DNA of 64,000 nucleotides from Pagrus major (Eukaryota; Chordata; Actinopteri; Spariformes; Sparidae): positions 10,431,113 through 10,495,112 of the forward strand of contig NC_133223.1 of assembly GCF_040436345.1 (NCBI RefSeq), given 5' to 3'. The position numbers and the translations under genes are program-made. Positions 1 to 14,800 of the stretch are shown piece after piece (within the stretch, counting starts at the first letter, position 1; each line of letters starts with the position of its first letter). The notes below the pieces were generated by a model. The model was given only the letters and a program-made list of their open reading frames with translations, was not told the DNA's origin and did no database searches.

Positions 1-3000
1 TCATGAACAATAGAAATTCCACTAAAATCCAATAAAAACTGCTGTGTCTCATTCTACCAGTCTAACAAGACATTTCGGCATTGATTTCGAGTTGATGGCT
101 CAAATGACCTGGGAGCTATTGAAAAAATCGGGCGACGTATTCGCCAAAAATGGTGATTTTTCATTAAAATATTCATGAAAAATAGAAATTCCACTAAAAT
201 CCAATAAAAACTGCTGTGTCTCATTCTACCAGTCTAACAAGACATGTCGGCATTGATTTCTAGTCGATGGCTCAATTGACCTGGGAGCTATTGAAAAAAT
301 CGGGCGGTGTATTCGCCAAAAACGGTGATTTTTCATGAAAAATAGAAATTCCACTAAAATCCAATAAAAACTGCTGTGTCTCATTCTACCAGTCTAACAA
401 GACATGTCGGCATTGATTTCGAGTCGATGGCTCAATTGACCTGGGAGCTATTGAAAAAATTGGGCAGTGTATTCGCCAAAAATGGTGATTTTTCATTAAA
501 ATATTCATGAAAAATAAAAATTCCACTAAAATCCAATAAAAACTGCTGTGTCTCATTCTACCAGTCTAACAAGACATTTGGCCATTGCTTTCGAGTCGAT
601 GGCTCAAATGACCTGGGAGCTATTGAAAAAATTGGGCGGTGTATTCGCCAAAAATGGTGATTTTTCATTAAAATATTCATGAAAAATAGAAATTCCACTA
701 AAATCCAATAAAAACTGCTGTGTCTCATTCTACCAGTGTAACCAGACATTTCGGCATTGATTTCGAATCGATGGCTCAATTGACCTGGGAGCTATTGAAA
801 AAATTGGGCGGTGTATTCGCCAAAAATGGTGATTTTTCATTAAAATATTCATGAAAAATAGAAATTCCACTAAAATCCAATGAAAACTGCTGTGTCTCAT
901 TCTACCAGTATAACAAGACATGTTGGCATTGATTTCGAGTCGATGGCTCAAATGACCTGGGAGCTATTGAAAAAATCGGGCGGTGTATTCGCCAAAAATG
1001 GTGATTTTTCATTAAAATATTCATGAAAAATAGAAATTCCACTAAAATCCAATAAAAACTGCTGTGTCTCATTCTACCAGTCTAACAAGACATTTCGGCA
1101 TTGATTTCGAGTCGATGGCTCAAATGACCTGGGAGCTATTGAAAAAATCGGGCGGTGTATTCGCCAAAAATGGTGATTTTTCATTAAAATATTCATGAAA
1201 AATAGAAATTCCACTAAAATCCAATAAAAACTGCTGTGTCTCATTCTACCAGTCTAACAAGACATTTCGGCATTGATTTCGAGTCGATGGCTCAAATGAC
1301 CTGGGAGCTATTGAAAAAATCGGGCGGTGTATTCGCCAAAAATGGTGATTTTTCATTAAAATATTCATGAAAAATAGAAATTCCACTAAAATCCAATAAA
1401 AACTGCTGTGTCTCATTCTACCAGTATAACAAGACATGTCGGCATTGATTTCGAGTCGATGGCTCAAATGACCTGGGAGCTATTGAAAAAATCGGGCGGT
1501 GTATTCGCCAAAAATGGTGATTTTTCATTAAAATATTCATGAAAAATAGAAATTCCACTAAAATCCAATAAAAACTGCTGTGTCTCATTCTACCAGTCTA
1601 ACAAGACATGTCGGCATTGATTTCGAGTCGATGGCTCAATTGACCTGGGAGCTATTGAAAAAATTGGGCGGTGTATTCGCCAAAAATGGTGATTTTTCAT
1701 GAAAATATTCATGAAAAATAGAAATTCCACTAAAATCCAATAAAAACTGCTGTGTCTCATTCTACCAGTCTAACAAGACATTTGGGCATTTATTTCGAGT
1801 CGATGGCTCAAATGACCTGGGAGCTATTGAAAAAATTGGGCGGTGTATTCGCCAAAAATGGTGATTTTTCATGAAAATATTCATGAAAAATAGAAATTCC
1901 ACTAAAATCCAATAAAAACTGCTGTGTCTCATTCTACCAGTCTAACAAGACATTTGGGCATTGATTTCGAGTCGATGGCTCAATTGACCTGGGAGCTATT
2001 GAAAAAATCGGGCGGTGTATTCGCCAAAAACGGTGATTTTTCATGAAAATATTCATGAAAAATAGAAATTCCACTAAAATCCAATAAAAACTGCTGTGTC
2101 TCATTCTACCAGTCTAACAAGACATGTCGGCATTGATTTCGAGTCGATGGCTCAAATGACCTGGGAGCTATTGAAAAAATCGGGCGGTGTATTAGCCAAA
2201 AATGGTGTTTTTTCATTAAAATATTCATGAAAAATAGAAATTCCACTAAAATCCAATAAAAACTGCTGTGTCTCATTCTACCAGTCTAACAAGACATTTC
2301 GGCATTGATTTCGAGTTGATGGCTCAAATGACCTGGGAGCTATTGAAAAAATCGGGCGACGTATTCGCCAAAAATGGTGATTTTTCATTAAAATATTCAT
2401 GAAAATAGAAATTCCACTAAAATCCAATAAAAACTGCTGTGTCTCATTCTACCAGTCTAACAAGACATGTCGGCATTGATTTCGAGTCGATGGCTCAAAT
2501 GACCTGGGAGCTATTGAAAAAATCGGGCGGTGTATTCGCCAAAAAATGGTGATTTTTCATTAAAATATTCATGAAAAATAGAAATTCCACTAAAATCCAA
2601 TAAAAACTGCTGTGTCTCATTCTACCAGTCTAACAAGACATGTCGGCATTGATTTCGAGTCGATGGCTCAAATGACCTGGGAGCTATTGAAAAAATCGGG
2701 CGGTGTATTCGCCAAAAATGGTGATTTTGCATTAAAATATTCATGAAAAAATAGAAATTCCACTAAAATCCAATAAAAACTGCTGTGTCTCATTCTACCA
2801 GTCTAACAAGACATGTCGGCATTGATTTCGAGTCGATGGCTCAATTGACCTGGGAGCTATTGAAAAAATTGGGCGGTGTATTCGCCAAAAATGGTGATTT
2901 TTCATGATAAATATTCATGAAAAATAGAAATTCCACTAAAATCCAATAAAAACTGCTGTGTCTCATTCTACCAGTCTAACAAGACATTTGGGCATTTATT

Positions 3001-6000
3001 TCGAGTCGATGGCTCAATTGACCTGGGAGCTATTGAAAAAATCGGGCGGTGTATTCGCCAAAAACGGTGATTTTTCATGAAAATATTCATGAAAAATAGA
3101 AATTCCACTAAAATCCAATAAAAACTGCTGTGTCTCATTCTACTAGTCTAACAAGACATGTCGGCATTGATTTCGAGTCGATGGCTCAAATGACCTGGGA
3201 GCTATTGAAAAGAATTGGGCGGTGTATTCGCCAAAAATGGTGATTTTTCATGAAAATATTCATGAAAAATAGAAATTCCACTAAAATCCAATAAAAACTG
3301 CTGTGTCTCATTCTACCAGTCTAACAAGACATTGGGCATTGATTTTCGAGTCGATGGCTCAATTGACCTGGGAGCTATTGAAAAAATCGGGCGGTGTATT
3401 CGCCAAAAACGGTGATTTTTCATGAAAATATTCATGAAAAATAGAAATTCCACTGAAAATCCAATAAAAACTGCTGTGTATCATTCTACCAGTATAACAA
3501 GACATGTCGCATTGATTTCGAGTCGATGGCTCAAATGACCTGGGAGCTATTGAAAAAATCGGGCGGTGTATTCGCCAAAAATGGTGATTTTTCATTAAAA
3601 TATTCATGAACAATAGAAATTCCACTAAAATCCAATAACTGCTGTGTCTCATTCTACCAGTCTAACAAGACATTTCGGCATTGATTTCGAGTTGATGGCT
3701 CAAATGACCTGGGAGCTATTGAAAAAATCGGGCGACGTATTCGCCAAAAATGGTGATTTTTCATTAAAATATTCATGAAAAATAGAAATTCCACTAAAAT
3801 CCAATAAAAACTGCTGTGTCTCATTCTACCAGTCTAACAAGACATGTCGGCATTGATTTCTAGTCGATGGCTCAAATGACCTGGGAGCTATTGAAAAAAT
3901 CGGGCGGTGTATTCGCCAAAAACGGTGATTTTTCATGAAAAATAGAAATTCCACTAAAATCCAATAAAAACTGCTGTGTCTCATTCTACCAGTCTAACAA
4001 GACATGTCGGCATTGATTTCGAGTCGATGGCTCAAATGACCTGGGAGCTATTGAAAAAATTGGGCGGTGTATTCGCCAAAAATGGTGATTTTTCATTAAA
4101 ATATTCATGAAAAATAAAAATTCCACTAAAATCCAATAAAAACTGCTGTGTCTCATTCTACCAGTCTAACAAGACATTTGGCCATTGCTTTCGAGTCGAT
4201 GGCTCAAATGACCTGGGAGCTATTGAAAAAATTGGGCGGTGTATTCGCCAAAAATGGTGATTTTTCATTAAAATATTCATGAAAAATAGAAATTCCACTA
4301 AAATCCAATAAAAACTGCTGTGTCTCATTCTACCAGTGTAACAAGACATTTCGGCATTGATTTCGAATCGATGGCTCAATTGACCTGGGAGCTATTGAAA
4401 AAATTGGGCGGTGTATTCGCCAAAAACGGTGATTTTTCATGAAAATATTCATGAAAAATAGAAATTCCACTAAAATCCAATAAAAACTGCTGTGTCTCAT
4501 TCTACCAGTCTAACAAGACATGTCGGCATTGATTTCGAGTCGATGGCTCAAATGACCTGGGAGCTATTGAAAAAATTGGGCGGTGTATTCGCCAAAAATG
4601 GTGATTTTTCATGAAAATATTCATGAAAAATAGAAATTCCACTAAAATCCAATAAAAACTGCTGTGTCTCATTCTACCAGTCTAGCAAGACATGTCGGCA
4701 TTGATTTCGAGTCGATGGCTCAAATGACCTGGGAGCTATTGAAAAAATCGGGCGGTGTATTAGCCAAAAATGGTGTTTTTTCATTAAAATATTCATGAAA
4801 AATAGAAATTCCACTAAAATCCAATAAAAACTGCTGTGTCTCATTCTACCAGTCTAACAAGACATTTCGGCATTGATTTCGAGTTGATGGCTCAAATGAC
4901 CTGGGAGCTATTGAAAAAATCGGGCGACGTATTCGCCAAAAATGGTGATTTTTCATTAAAATATTCATGAAAAATAGAAATTCCACTAAAATCCAATAAA
5001 AACTGCTGTGTCTCATTCTACCAGTCTAACAAGACATGTCGGCATTGATTTCGAGTCGATGGCTCAAATGACCTGGGAGCTATTGAAAAAATCGGGCGGT
5101 GTATTCGCCAAAAATGGTGATTTTTCATTAAAATATTCATGAAAAATAGAAATTCCACTAAAATCCAATAAAAACTGCTGTGTCTCATTCTACCAGTCTA
5201 ACAAGACATGTCGGCATTGATTTCGAGTCGATGGCTCAAATGACCTGGGAGCTATTGAAAAAATCGGGCGGTGTATTCGCCAAAAATGGTGATTTTTCAT
5301 TAAAATATTCATGAAAAATAGAAATTCCACTAAAATCCAATAAAAACTGCTGTGTCTCATTCTACCAGTCTAACAAGACATTTGGCCATTGATTTCGAGT
5401 CGATGGCTCAAATGACCTGGGAGCTATTGAAAAAATTGGGCGGTGTATTCGCCAAAAATGGTGATTTTTCATTAAAATATTCATGAAAAATAGAAATTCC
5501 ACTAAAATCCAATAAAAACTGCTGTGTCTCATTCTACCAGTCTAACAAGACATGTCGGCATTGATTTCGAGTCGATGGCTCAAATGACCTGGGAGCTATT
5601 GAAAAAATCGGGCGGTGTATTCGCCAAAAATGGTGATTTTTCATGAAAATATTCATGAAAAATAGAAATTCCACTAAAATCCAAAAAAAACTGCTGTGTC
5701 TCATTCTACCAGTCTAACAAGACATTTGGCCATTGATTTCGAGTCGATGGCTCAAATGACCTGGGAGCTATTGAAAAAATTGGGCGGTGTATTCGCCAAA
5801 AATGGTGATTTTTCATGAAAATATTCATGAAAAATAGAAATTCCACTAAAATCCAATAAAAACTGCTGTGTCTCATTCTACCAGTCTAACAAGACATGTC
5901 GGCATTGATTTCGAGTCGATGGCTCAAATGACCTGGGAGCTATTGAAAAAATCGGGCGGTGTATTCGCCAAAAATGGTGATTTTTCATTAAAATATTCAT

Positions 6001-9000
6001 GAAAAATAGAAATTCCACTAAAATCCAATAAAAACTGCTGTGTCTCATTCTACCAGTCTAACAAGACATTTGGGCATTTATTTCGAGTCGATGGCTCAAT
6101 TGACCTGGGAGCTATTGAAAAAATCGGGCGGTGTATTCGCCAAAAACGGTGATTTTTCATGAAAATATTCATGAAAAATAGAAATTCCACTAAAATCCAA
6201 TAAAAACTGCTGTGTCTCATTCTACCAGTCTAACAAGACATGTCGGCATTGATTTCGAGTCGATGGCTCAAATGACCTGGGAGCTATTGAAAAAATTGGG
6301 CGGTGTATTCGCCAAAAATGGTGATTTTTCATGAAAATATTCATGAAAAATAGAAATTCCACTAAAATCCAATAAAAACTGCTGTGTCTCATTCTACCAG
6401 TCTAACAAGACATTTGGGCATTGATTTCGAGTCGATGGCTCAATTGACCTGGGAGCTATTGAAAAAATCGGGCGGTGTATTCGCCAAAAACGGTGATTTT
6501 TCATGAAAATATTCATGAAAAATAGAAATTCCACTAAAATCCAATAAAAACTGCTGTGTATCATTCTACCAGTATAACAAGACATGTCGGCATTGATTTC
6601 GAGTCGATGGCTCAAATGACCTGGGAGCTATTGAAAAAATCGGGCGGTGTATTCGCCAAAAATGGTGATTTTTCATTAAAATATTCATGAACAATAGAAA
6701 TTCCACTAAAATCCAATAAAAACTGCTGTGTCTCATTCTACCAGTCTAACAAGACATTTCGGCATTGATTTCGAGTTGATGGCTCAAATGACCTGGGAGC
6801 TATTGAAAAAATCGGGCGACGTATTCGCCAAAAATGGTGATTTTTCATTAAAATATTCATGAAAAATAGAAATTCCACTAAAATCCAATAAAAACTGCTG
6901 TGTCTCATTCTACCAGTCTAACAAGACATGTCGGCATTGATTTCTAGTCGATGGCTCAATTGACCTGGGAGCTATTGAAAAAATCGGGCGGTGTATTCGC
7001 CAAAAACGGTGATTTTTCATGAAAAATAGAAATTCCACTAAAATCCAATAAAAACTGCTGTGTCTCATTCTACCAGTCTAACAAGACATGTCGGCATTGA
7101 TTTCGAGTCGATGGCTCAAATGACCTGGGAGCTATTGAAAAAATTGGGCGGTGTATTCGCCAAAAATGGTGATTTTTCATTAAAATATTCATGAAAAATA
7201 AAAATTCCACTAAAATCCAATAAAAACTGCTGTGTCTCATTCTACCAGTCTAACAAGACATTTGGCCATTGCTTTCGAGTCGATGGCTCAAATGACCTGG
7301 GAGCTATTGAAAAAATTGGGCGGTGTATTCGCCAAAAATGGTGATTTTTCATTAAAATATTCATGAAAAATAGAAATTCCACTAAAATCCAATAAAAACT
7401 GCTGTGTCTCATTCTACCAGTGTAACAAGACATTTCGGCATTGATTTCGAATCGATGGCTCAATTGACCTGGGAGCTATTGAAAAAATTGGGCGGTGTAT
7501 TCGCCAAAAATGGTGATTTTTCATGAAAATATTCATGAAAAATAGAAATTCCACTAAAATCCAATAAAAACTGCTGTGTCTCATTCTACCAGTCTAACAA
7601 GACATGTCGGCATTGATTTCGAGTCGATGGCTCAAATGACCTGGGAGCTATTGAAAAAATCAGGCGGTGTATTCGCCAAAAATGGTGTTTTTTCATTAAA
7701 ATATTCATGAAAAATAGAAATTCCACTAAAATCCAATAAAAACTGCTGTGTCTCATTCTACCAGTCTAACAAGACATTTCGGCATTGATTTCGAGTCGAT
7801 GGCTCAAATGACCTGGGAGCTATTGAAAAAATCGGGCGACGTATTCGCCAAAAATGGTGATTTTTCATTAAAATATTCATGAAAAATAGAAATTCCACTA
7901 AAATCCAATAAAAACTGCTGTGTCTCATTCTACCAGTCTAACAAGACATTTGGCCATTGATTTCGAGTCGATGGCTCAAATGACCTGGGAGCTATTGAAA
8001 AAATCGGGCGGTGTATTCGCCAAAAATGGTGATTTTTCATGAAAATATTCATGAAAAATAGAAATTCCACTAAAATCCAATAAAAACTGCTGTGTCTCAT
8101 TCTACCAGTCTAACAAGACATGTCGGCATTGATTTCGAGTCGATGGCTCAAATGACCTGGGAGCTATTGAAAAAATCGGGCGGTGTATTCGCCAAAAATG
8201 GGGATTTTTCATGAAAATATTCATGAAAAATAGAAATTCCACTAAAATCCAATAAAAACTGCTGTGTCTCATTCTACCAGTCTAACAAGACATTTGGCCA
8301 TTGATTTCGAGTCGATGGCTCAAATGACCTGGGAGCTATTGAAAAAATTGGGCGGTGTATTCGCCAAAAATGGTGATTTTTCATGAAAATATTCATGAAA
8401 AATAGAAATTCCACTAAAATCCAATAAAAACTGCTGTGTCTCATTCTACCAGTCTAACAAGACATGTCGGCATTGATTTCGAGTCGATGGCTCAAATGAC
8501 CTGGGAGCTATTGAAAAAATCGGGCGGTGTATTCGCCAAAAATGGTGATTTTTCATTAAAATATTCATGAAAAATAGAAATTCCACTAAAATCCAATAAA
8601 AACTGCTGTGTCTCATTCTACCAGTCTAACAAGACATTTGGGCATTTATTTCGAGTCGATGGCTCAATTGACCTGGGAGCTATTGAAAAAATCGGGCGGT
8701 GTATTCGCCAAAAACGGTGATTTTTCATGAAAATATTCATGAAAAATAGAAATTCCACTAAAATCCAATAAAAACTGCTGTGTCTCATTCTACCAGTCTA
8801 ACAAGACATGTCGGCATTGATTTCGAGTCGATGGCTCAAATGACCTGGGAGCTATTGAAAAAATTGGGCGGTGTATTCGCCAAAAATGGTGATTTTTCAT
8901 GAAAATATTCATGAAAAATAGAAATTCCACTAAAATCCAATAAAAACTGCTGTGTCTCATTCTACCAGTCTAACAAGACATTTGGGCATTGATTTCGAGT

Positions 9001-12000
9001 CGATGGCTCAATTGACCTGGGAGCTATTGAAAAAATCGGGCGGTGTATTCGCCAAAAACGGTGATTTTTCATGAAAATATTCATGAAAAATAGAAATTCC
9101 ACTAAAATCCAATAAAAACTGCTGTGTATCATTCTACCAGTATAACAAGACATGTCGGCATTGATTTCGAGTCGATGGCTCAAATGACCTGGGAGCTATT
9201 GAAAAAATCGGGCGGTGTATTCGCCAAAAATGGTGATTTTTCATTAAAATATTCATGAACAATAGAAATTCCACTAAAATCCAATAAAAACTGCTGTGTC
9301 TCATTCTACCAGTCTAACAAGACATTTCGGCATTGATTTCGAGTTGATGGCTCAAATGACCTGGGAGCTATTGAAAAAATCGGGCGACGTATTCGCCAAA
9401 AATGGTGATTTTTCATTAAAATATTCATGAAAAATAGAAATTCCACTAAAATCCAATAAAAACTGCTGTGTCTCATTCTACCAGTCTAACAAGACATGTC
9501 GGCATTGATTTCTAGTCGATGGCTCAATTGACCTGGGAGCTATTGAAAAAATCGGGCGGTGTATTCGCCAAAAACGGTGATTTTTCATGAAAAATAGAAA
9601 TTCCACTAAAATCCAATAAAAACTGCTGTGTCTCATTCTACCAGTCTAACAAGACATGTCGGCATTGATTTCGAGTCGATGGCTCAAATGACCTGGGAGC
9701 TATTGAAAAAATTGGGCGGTGTATTCGCCAAAAATGGTGATTTTTCATTAAAATATTCATGAAAAATAAAAATTCCACTAAAATCCAATAAAAACTGCTG
9801 TGTCTCATTCTACCAGTCTAACAAGACATTTGGCCATTGCTTTCGAGTCGATGGCTCAAATGACCTGGGAGCTATTGAAAAAATTGGGCGGTGTATTCGC
9901 CAAAAATGGTGATTTTTCATGAAAATATTCATGAAAAATAGAAATTCCACTAAAATCCAATAAAAACTGCTGTGTCTCATTCTACCAGTGTAACAAGACA
10001 TTTCGGCATTGATTTCGAATCGATGGCTCAATTGACCTGGGAGCTATTGAAAAAATTGGGCGGTGTATTCGCCAAAAATGGTGATTTTTCATGAAAATAT
10101 TCATGAAAAATAGAAATTCCACTAAAATCCAATAAAAACTGCTGTGTCTCATTCTACCAGTCTAACAAGACATGTCGGCATTGATTTCGAGTCGATGGCT
10201 CAAATGACCTGGGAGCTATTGAAAAAATCAGGCGGTGTATTCGCCAAAAATGGTGTTTTTTCATTAAAATATTCATGAAAAATAGAAATTCCACTAAAAT
10301 CCAATAAAAACTGCTGTGTCTCATTCTACCAGTCTAACAAGACATTTCGGCATTGATTTCGAGTCGATGGCTCAAATGACCTGGGAGCTATTGAAAAAAT
10401 CGGGCGACGTATTCGCCAAAAATGGTGATTTTTCATTAAAATATTCATGAAAAATAGAAATTCCACTAAAATCCAATAAAAACTGCTGTGTCTCATTCTA
10501 CCAGTCTAACAAGACATTTGGCCATTGATTTCGAGTCGATGGCTCAAATGACCTGGGAGCTATTGAAAAAATCGGGCGGTGTATTCGCCAAAAATGGTGA
10601 TTTTTCATGAAAATATTCATGAAAAATAGAAATTCCACTAAAATCCAATAAAAACTGCTGTGTCTCATTCTACCAGTCTAACAAGACATGTCGGCATTGA
10701 TTTCGAGTCGATGGCTCAAATGACCTGGGAGCTATTGAAAAAATCGGGCGGTGTATTCGCCAAAAATGGTGATTTTTCATTAAAATATTCATGAAAAATA
10801 GAAATTCCACTAAAATCCAATAAAAACTGCTGTGTCTCATTCTACCAGTCTAACAAGACATTTGGCCATTGTTTTCGAGTCGATGGCTCAAATGACCTGG
10901 GAGCTATTGAAAAAATCGGGCGGTGTATTCGCCAAAAATGGTGATTTTTCATTAAAATATTCATGAAAAATAGAAATTCCACTAAAATCCAATAAAAACT
11001 GCTGTGTCTCATTCTACCAGTCTAACAAGACATGTCGGCATTGATTTCGAGTCGATGGCTCAAATGACCTGGGAGCTATTGAAAAAATCGGGCGGTGTAT
11101 TCGCCAAAAATGGGGATTTTTCATGAAAATATTCATGAAAAATAGAAATTCCACTAAAATCCAATAAAAACTGCTGTGTCTCATTCTACCAGTCTAACAA
11201 GACATTTGGCCATTGATTTCGAGTCGATGGCTCAAATGACCTGGGAGCTATTGAAAAAATCGGGCGGTGTATTCGCCAAAAATGGTGATTTTTCATGAAA
11301 ATATTCATGAAAAATAGAAATTCCACTAAAATCCAATAAAAACTGCTGTGTCTCATTCTACCAGTCTAACAAGACATGTCGGCATTGATTTCGAGTCGAT
11401 GGCTCAAATGACCTGGGAGCTATTGAAAAAATCGGGCGGTGTATTCGCCAAAAATGGTGATTTTTCATTAAAATATTCATGAAAAATAGAAATTCCACTA
11501 AAATCCAATAAAAACTGCTGTGTCTCATTCTACCAGTCTAACAAGACATTTGGCCATTGTTTTCGAGTCGATGGCTCAAATGAACTGGGAGCTATTGAAA
11601 AAATCGGGCGGTGTATTCGCCAAAAATGGTGATTTTTCATTAAAATATTCATGAAAAATAGAAATTCCACTAAAATCCAATAAAAACTGCTGTGTCTCAT
11701 TCTACCAGTCTAACAAGACATGTCGGCATTGATTTCGAGTCGATGGCTCAAATGACCTGGGAGCTATTGAAAAAATCGGGCGGTGTATTCGCCAAAAATG
11801 GTGATTTTTCATGAAAATATTCATGAAAAATAGAAATTCCACTAAAATCCAATAAAAATTGCTGTGTCTCATTCTACCAGTCTAACAACACATGTCGGCA
11901 TTGATTTCGAGTCGATGGCTCAAATGACCTGGGAGCTATTGAAAAAATCGGGCGATGTATTCGCCAAAAATGGTGATTTTTCATTAAAATATTCATGAAA

Positions 12001-14800
12001 AATAGAAATTCCACTAAAATCCAATAAAAACTACTGTGTCTCATTCTACCAGTCTAACAAGACATGTCGGCATTGATTTCGAGTCGATGGCTCAATTGAC
12101 CTGGGAGCTATTGAAAAAATCGGGCGGTGTATTCGCCAAAAACGGTGATTTTTCATGAAAATATTCATGAAAAATAGAAATTCCACTAAAATCCAATAAA
12201 AACTGCTGTGTCTCATTCTACCAGTCTAACAAGACATGTCGGCATTGATTTCGAGTCGATGGCTCAAATGACCTGGGAGCTATTGAAAAAATTGGGCGGT
12301 GTATTCGCCAAAAATGGTGATTTTTCATTAAAATATTCATGAAAAATAAAAATTCCACTAAAATCCAATAAAAACTGCTGTGTCTCATTCTACCAGTCTA
12401 ACAAGACATTTGGCCATTGATTTCGAGTCGATGGCTCAAATGACCTGGGAGCTATTGAAAAAATTGGGCGGTGTATTCGCCAAAAATGGTGATTTTTCAT
12501 TAAAATATTCATGAAAAATAGAAATTCCACTAAAATCCAATAAAAACTGCTGTGTCTCATTCTACCAGTGTAACAAGACATTTCGGCATTGATTTCGAAT
12601 CGATGGCTCAATTGACCTGGGAGCTATTGAAAAAATTGGGCGGTGTATTCGCCAAAAATGGTGATTTTTCATGAAAATATTCATGAAAAATAGAAATTCC
12701 ACTAAAATCCAATAAAAACTGCTGTGTCTCATTCTACCAGTCTAACAAGACATGTCGGCATTGATTTCGAGTCGATGGCTCAAATGACCTGGGAGCTATT
12801 GAAAAAATCGGGCGGTGTATTCGCCAAAAATGGTGTTTTTTCATTAAAATATTCATGAAAAATAGAAATTCCACTAAAATCCAATAAAAACTGCTGTGTC
12901 TCATTCTACCAGTCTAACAAGACATGTCGGCATTGATTTCGAGTCGATGGCTCAAATGACCTGGGAGCTATTGAAAAAATCGGGCGGTGTATTCGCCAAA
13001 AATGGTGATTTTTCATGAAAATATTCATGAAAAATAGAAATTCCACTAAAATCCAATAAAAACTGCTGTGTCTCATTCTACCAGTCTAACAAGACATGTC
13101 GGCATTGATTTCGAGTCGATGGCTCAAATGACCTGGGAGCTATTGAAAAAATCGGGCGGTGTATTCGCCAAAAATGGTGATTTTTCATTAAAATATTCAT
13201 GAAAAATAGAAATTCCACTAAAATCCAATAAAAACTGCTGTGTCTCATTCTACCAGTCTAACAAGACATTTGGGCATTGATTTCGAATCGATGGCTCAAA
13301 TGACCTGGGAGCTATTGACAAAATCGGGCGGTGTATTCGCCAAAAATGGTGATTTTTCATTAAAATATTCATGAAAAATAGAAATTCCACTAAAATCCAA
13401 TAAAAACTGCTGTGTCTCATTCTACCAGTCTAACAAGACATGTCGGCATTGATTTCGAGTCGATGGCTCAAATGACCTGGGAGCTATTGAAAAAATCGGG
13501 CGGTGTATTTGCCAAAAATGGTGTTTTTTCATTAAAATATTCATGAAAAATAGAAATTCCACTAAAATCCAATAAAAACTGCTGTGTCTCATTCTACCAG
13601 TCTAACAAGACATGTCGGCATTGATTTCGAATCGATGGCTCAAATGACCTGGGAGCTATTGAAAAAATCGGGCGGTGTATTCGCCAAAAATGGTGATTTT
13701 TCATGAAAATATTCATGAAAAATAGAAATTCCACTAAAATCCAATAAAAACTGCTGTGTCTCATTCTACCAGTCTAACAAGACATGTCGGCATTGATTTC
13801 GAGTCGATGGCTCAAATGACTTGGGAGCTATTGAAAAAATCGGGCGACGTATTCGCCAAAAATGGTGATTTTTCATTAAAATATTCATGAAAAATATAAA
13901 TTCCACTAAAATCCAATAAAAACTGCTGTGTCTCATTCTACCAGTCTAACAAGACATGTCGGCATTGATTTCGAGTCGATGGCTCAATTGACCTGGGAGC
14001 TATTGAAAAAATCGGGCGGTGTATTCGCCAAAAACGGTGATTTTTCATGAAAATATTCATGAAAAATAGAAATTCCACTAAAATCCAATAAAAACTGCTG
14101 TGTCTCATTCTACCAGTCTAACAAGACATGTCGGCATTGATTTCGAGTCGATGGCTCAAATGACCTGGGAGCTATTGAAAAAATTGGGCGGTGTATTCGC
14201 CAAAAATGGTGATTTTTCATTAAAATATTCATGAAAAATAAAAATTCCACTAAAATCCAATAAAAACTGCTGTGTCTCATTCTACCAGTCTAACAAGACA
14301 TTTGGCCATTGATTTCGAGTCGATGGCTCAAATGACCTGGGAGCTATTGAAAAAATTGGGCGGTGTATTCGCCAAAAATGGTGATTTTTCATTAAAATAT
14401 TCATGAAAAATAGAAATTCCACTAAAATCCAATAAAAACTGCTGTGTCTCATTCTACCAGTGTAACAAGACATTTCGGCATTGATTTCGAATCGATGGCT
14501 CAATTGACCTGGGAGCTATTGAAAAAATTGGGCGGTGTATTCGCCAAAAATGGTGATTTTTCATTAAAATATTCATGAAAAATAGAAATTCCACTAAAAT
14601 CCAATAAAAACTGCTGTGTCTCATTCTACCAGTCTAACAAGACATGTCGGCATTGATTTCGAGTCGATGGCTCAATTGACCTGGGAGCTATTGAAAAAAT
14701 CGGGCGGTGTATTCGCCAAAAACGGTGATTTTTCATGAAAATATTCATGAAAAATAGAAATTCCACTAAAATCCAATAAAAACTGCTGTGTCTCATTCTA
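1..14800. repeat. Satellite domain A: long higher-order repeat blocks
   Basis: A diagnostic monomer reading ATTGCTTTCG instead of ATTGATTTCG occurs at about 586, 4186, 7270 and 9838. The equivalent monomer without that base change lies at about 12418 and 14310. Spacings are 3600, 3084, 2568, 2580 and 1892 bp. These equal 21, 18, 15, 15 and 11 monomers of 172 bp, minus 12 bp in the first three blocks, each of which contains one 12-bp-deleted monomer. Other private variants (CATGAACAATAG, GGGCGACGTATT, TTCTAGTCGATGG) recur in the same order in each block. Blocks look nearly identical by eye. The domain also holds nearly all monomers with the AACGGTGA variant. Confidence 0.88.
2019..2063 (+). 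other. CENP-B-box-like motif abutting a 12-bp dyad (representative copy)
   Basis: The 17-mer ATTCGCCAAAAACGGTG at 2019-2035 matches 8 of 9 fixed positions of the mammalian CENP-B box pattern NTTCGNNNNANNCGGGN; only the last G is T. It is followed immediately, at 2036-2063, by an inverted repeat with 12-bp arms (left arm ATTTTTCATGAA) around a 4-base AATA spacer. About fifteen AACGGTGA copies occur between 311 and about 14.73 kb, most next to the intact dyad. A second 8/9 class, ATTCGCCAAAAATGGGG, occurs at about 8.2 and 11.1 kb. The common monomer (AATGGTG) matches 7 of 9. Binding by any CENP-B-like protein is inference. Confidence 0.5.
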
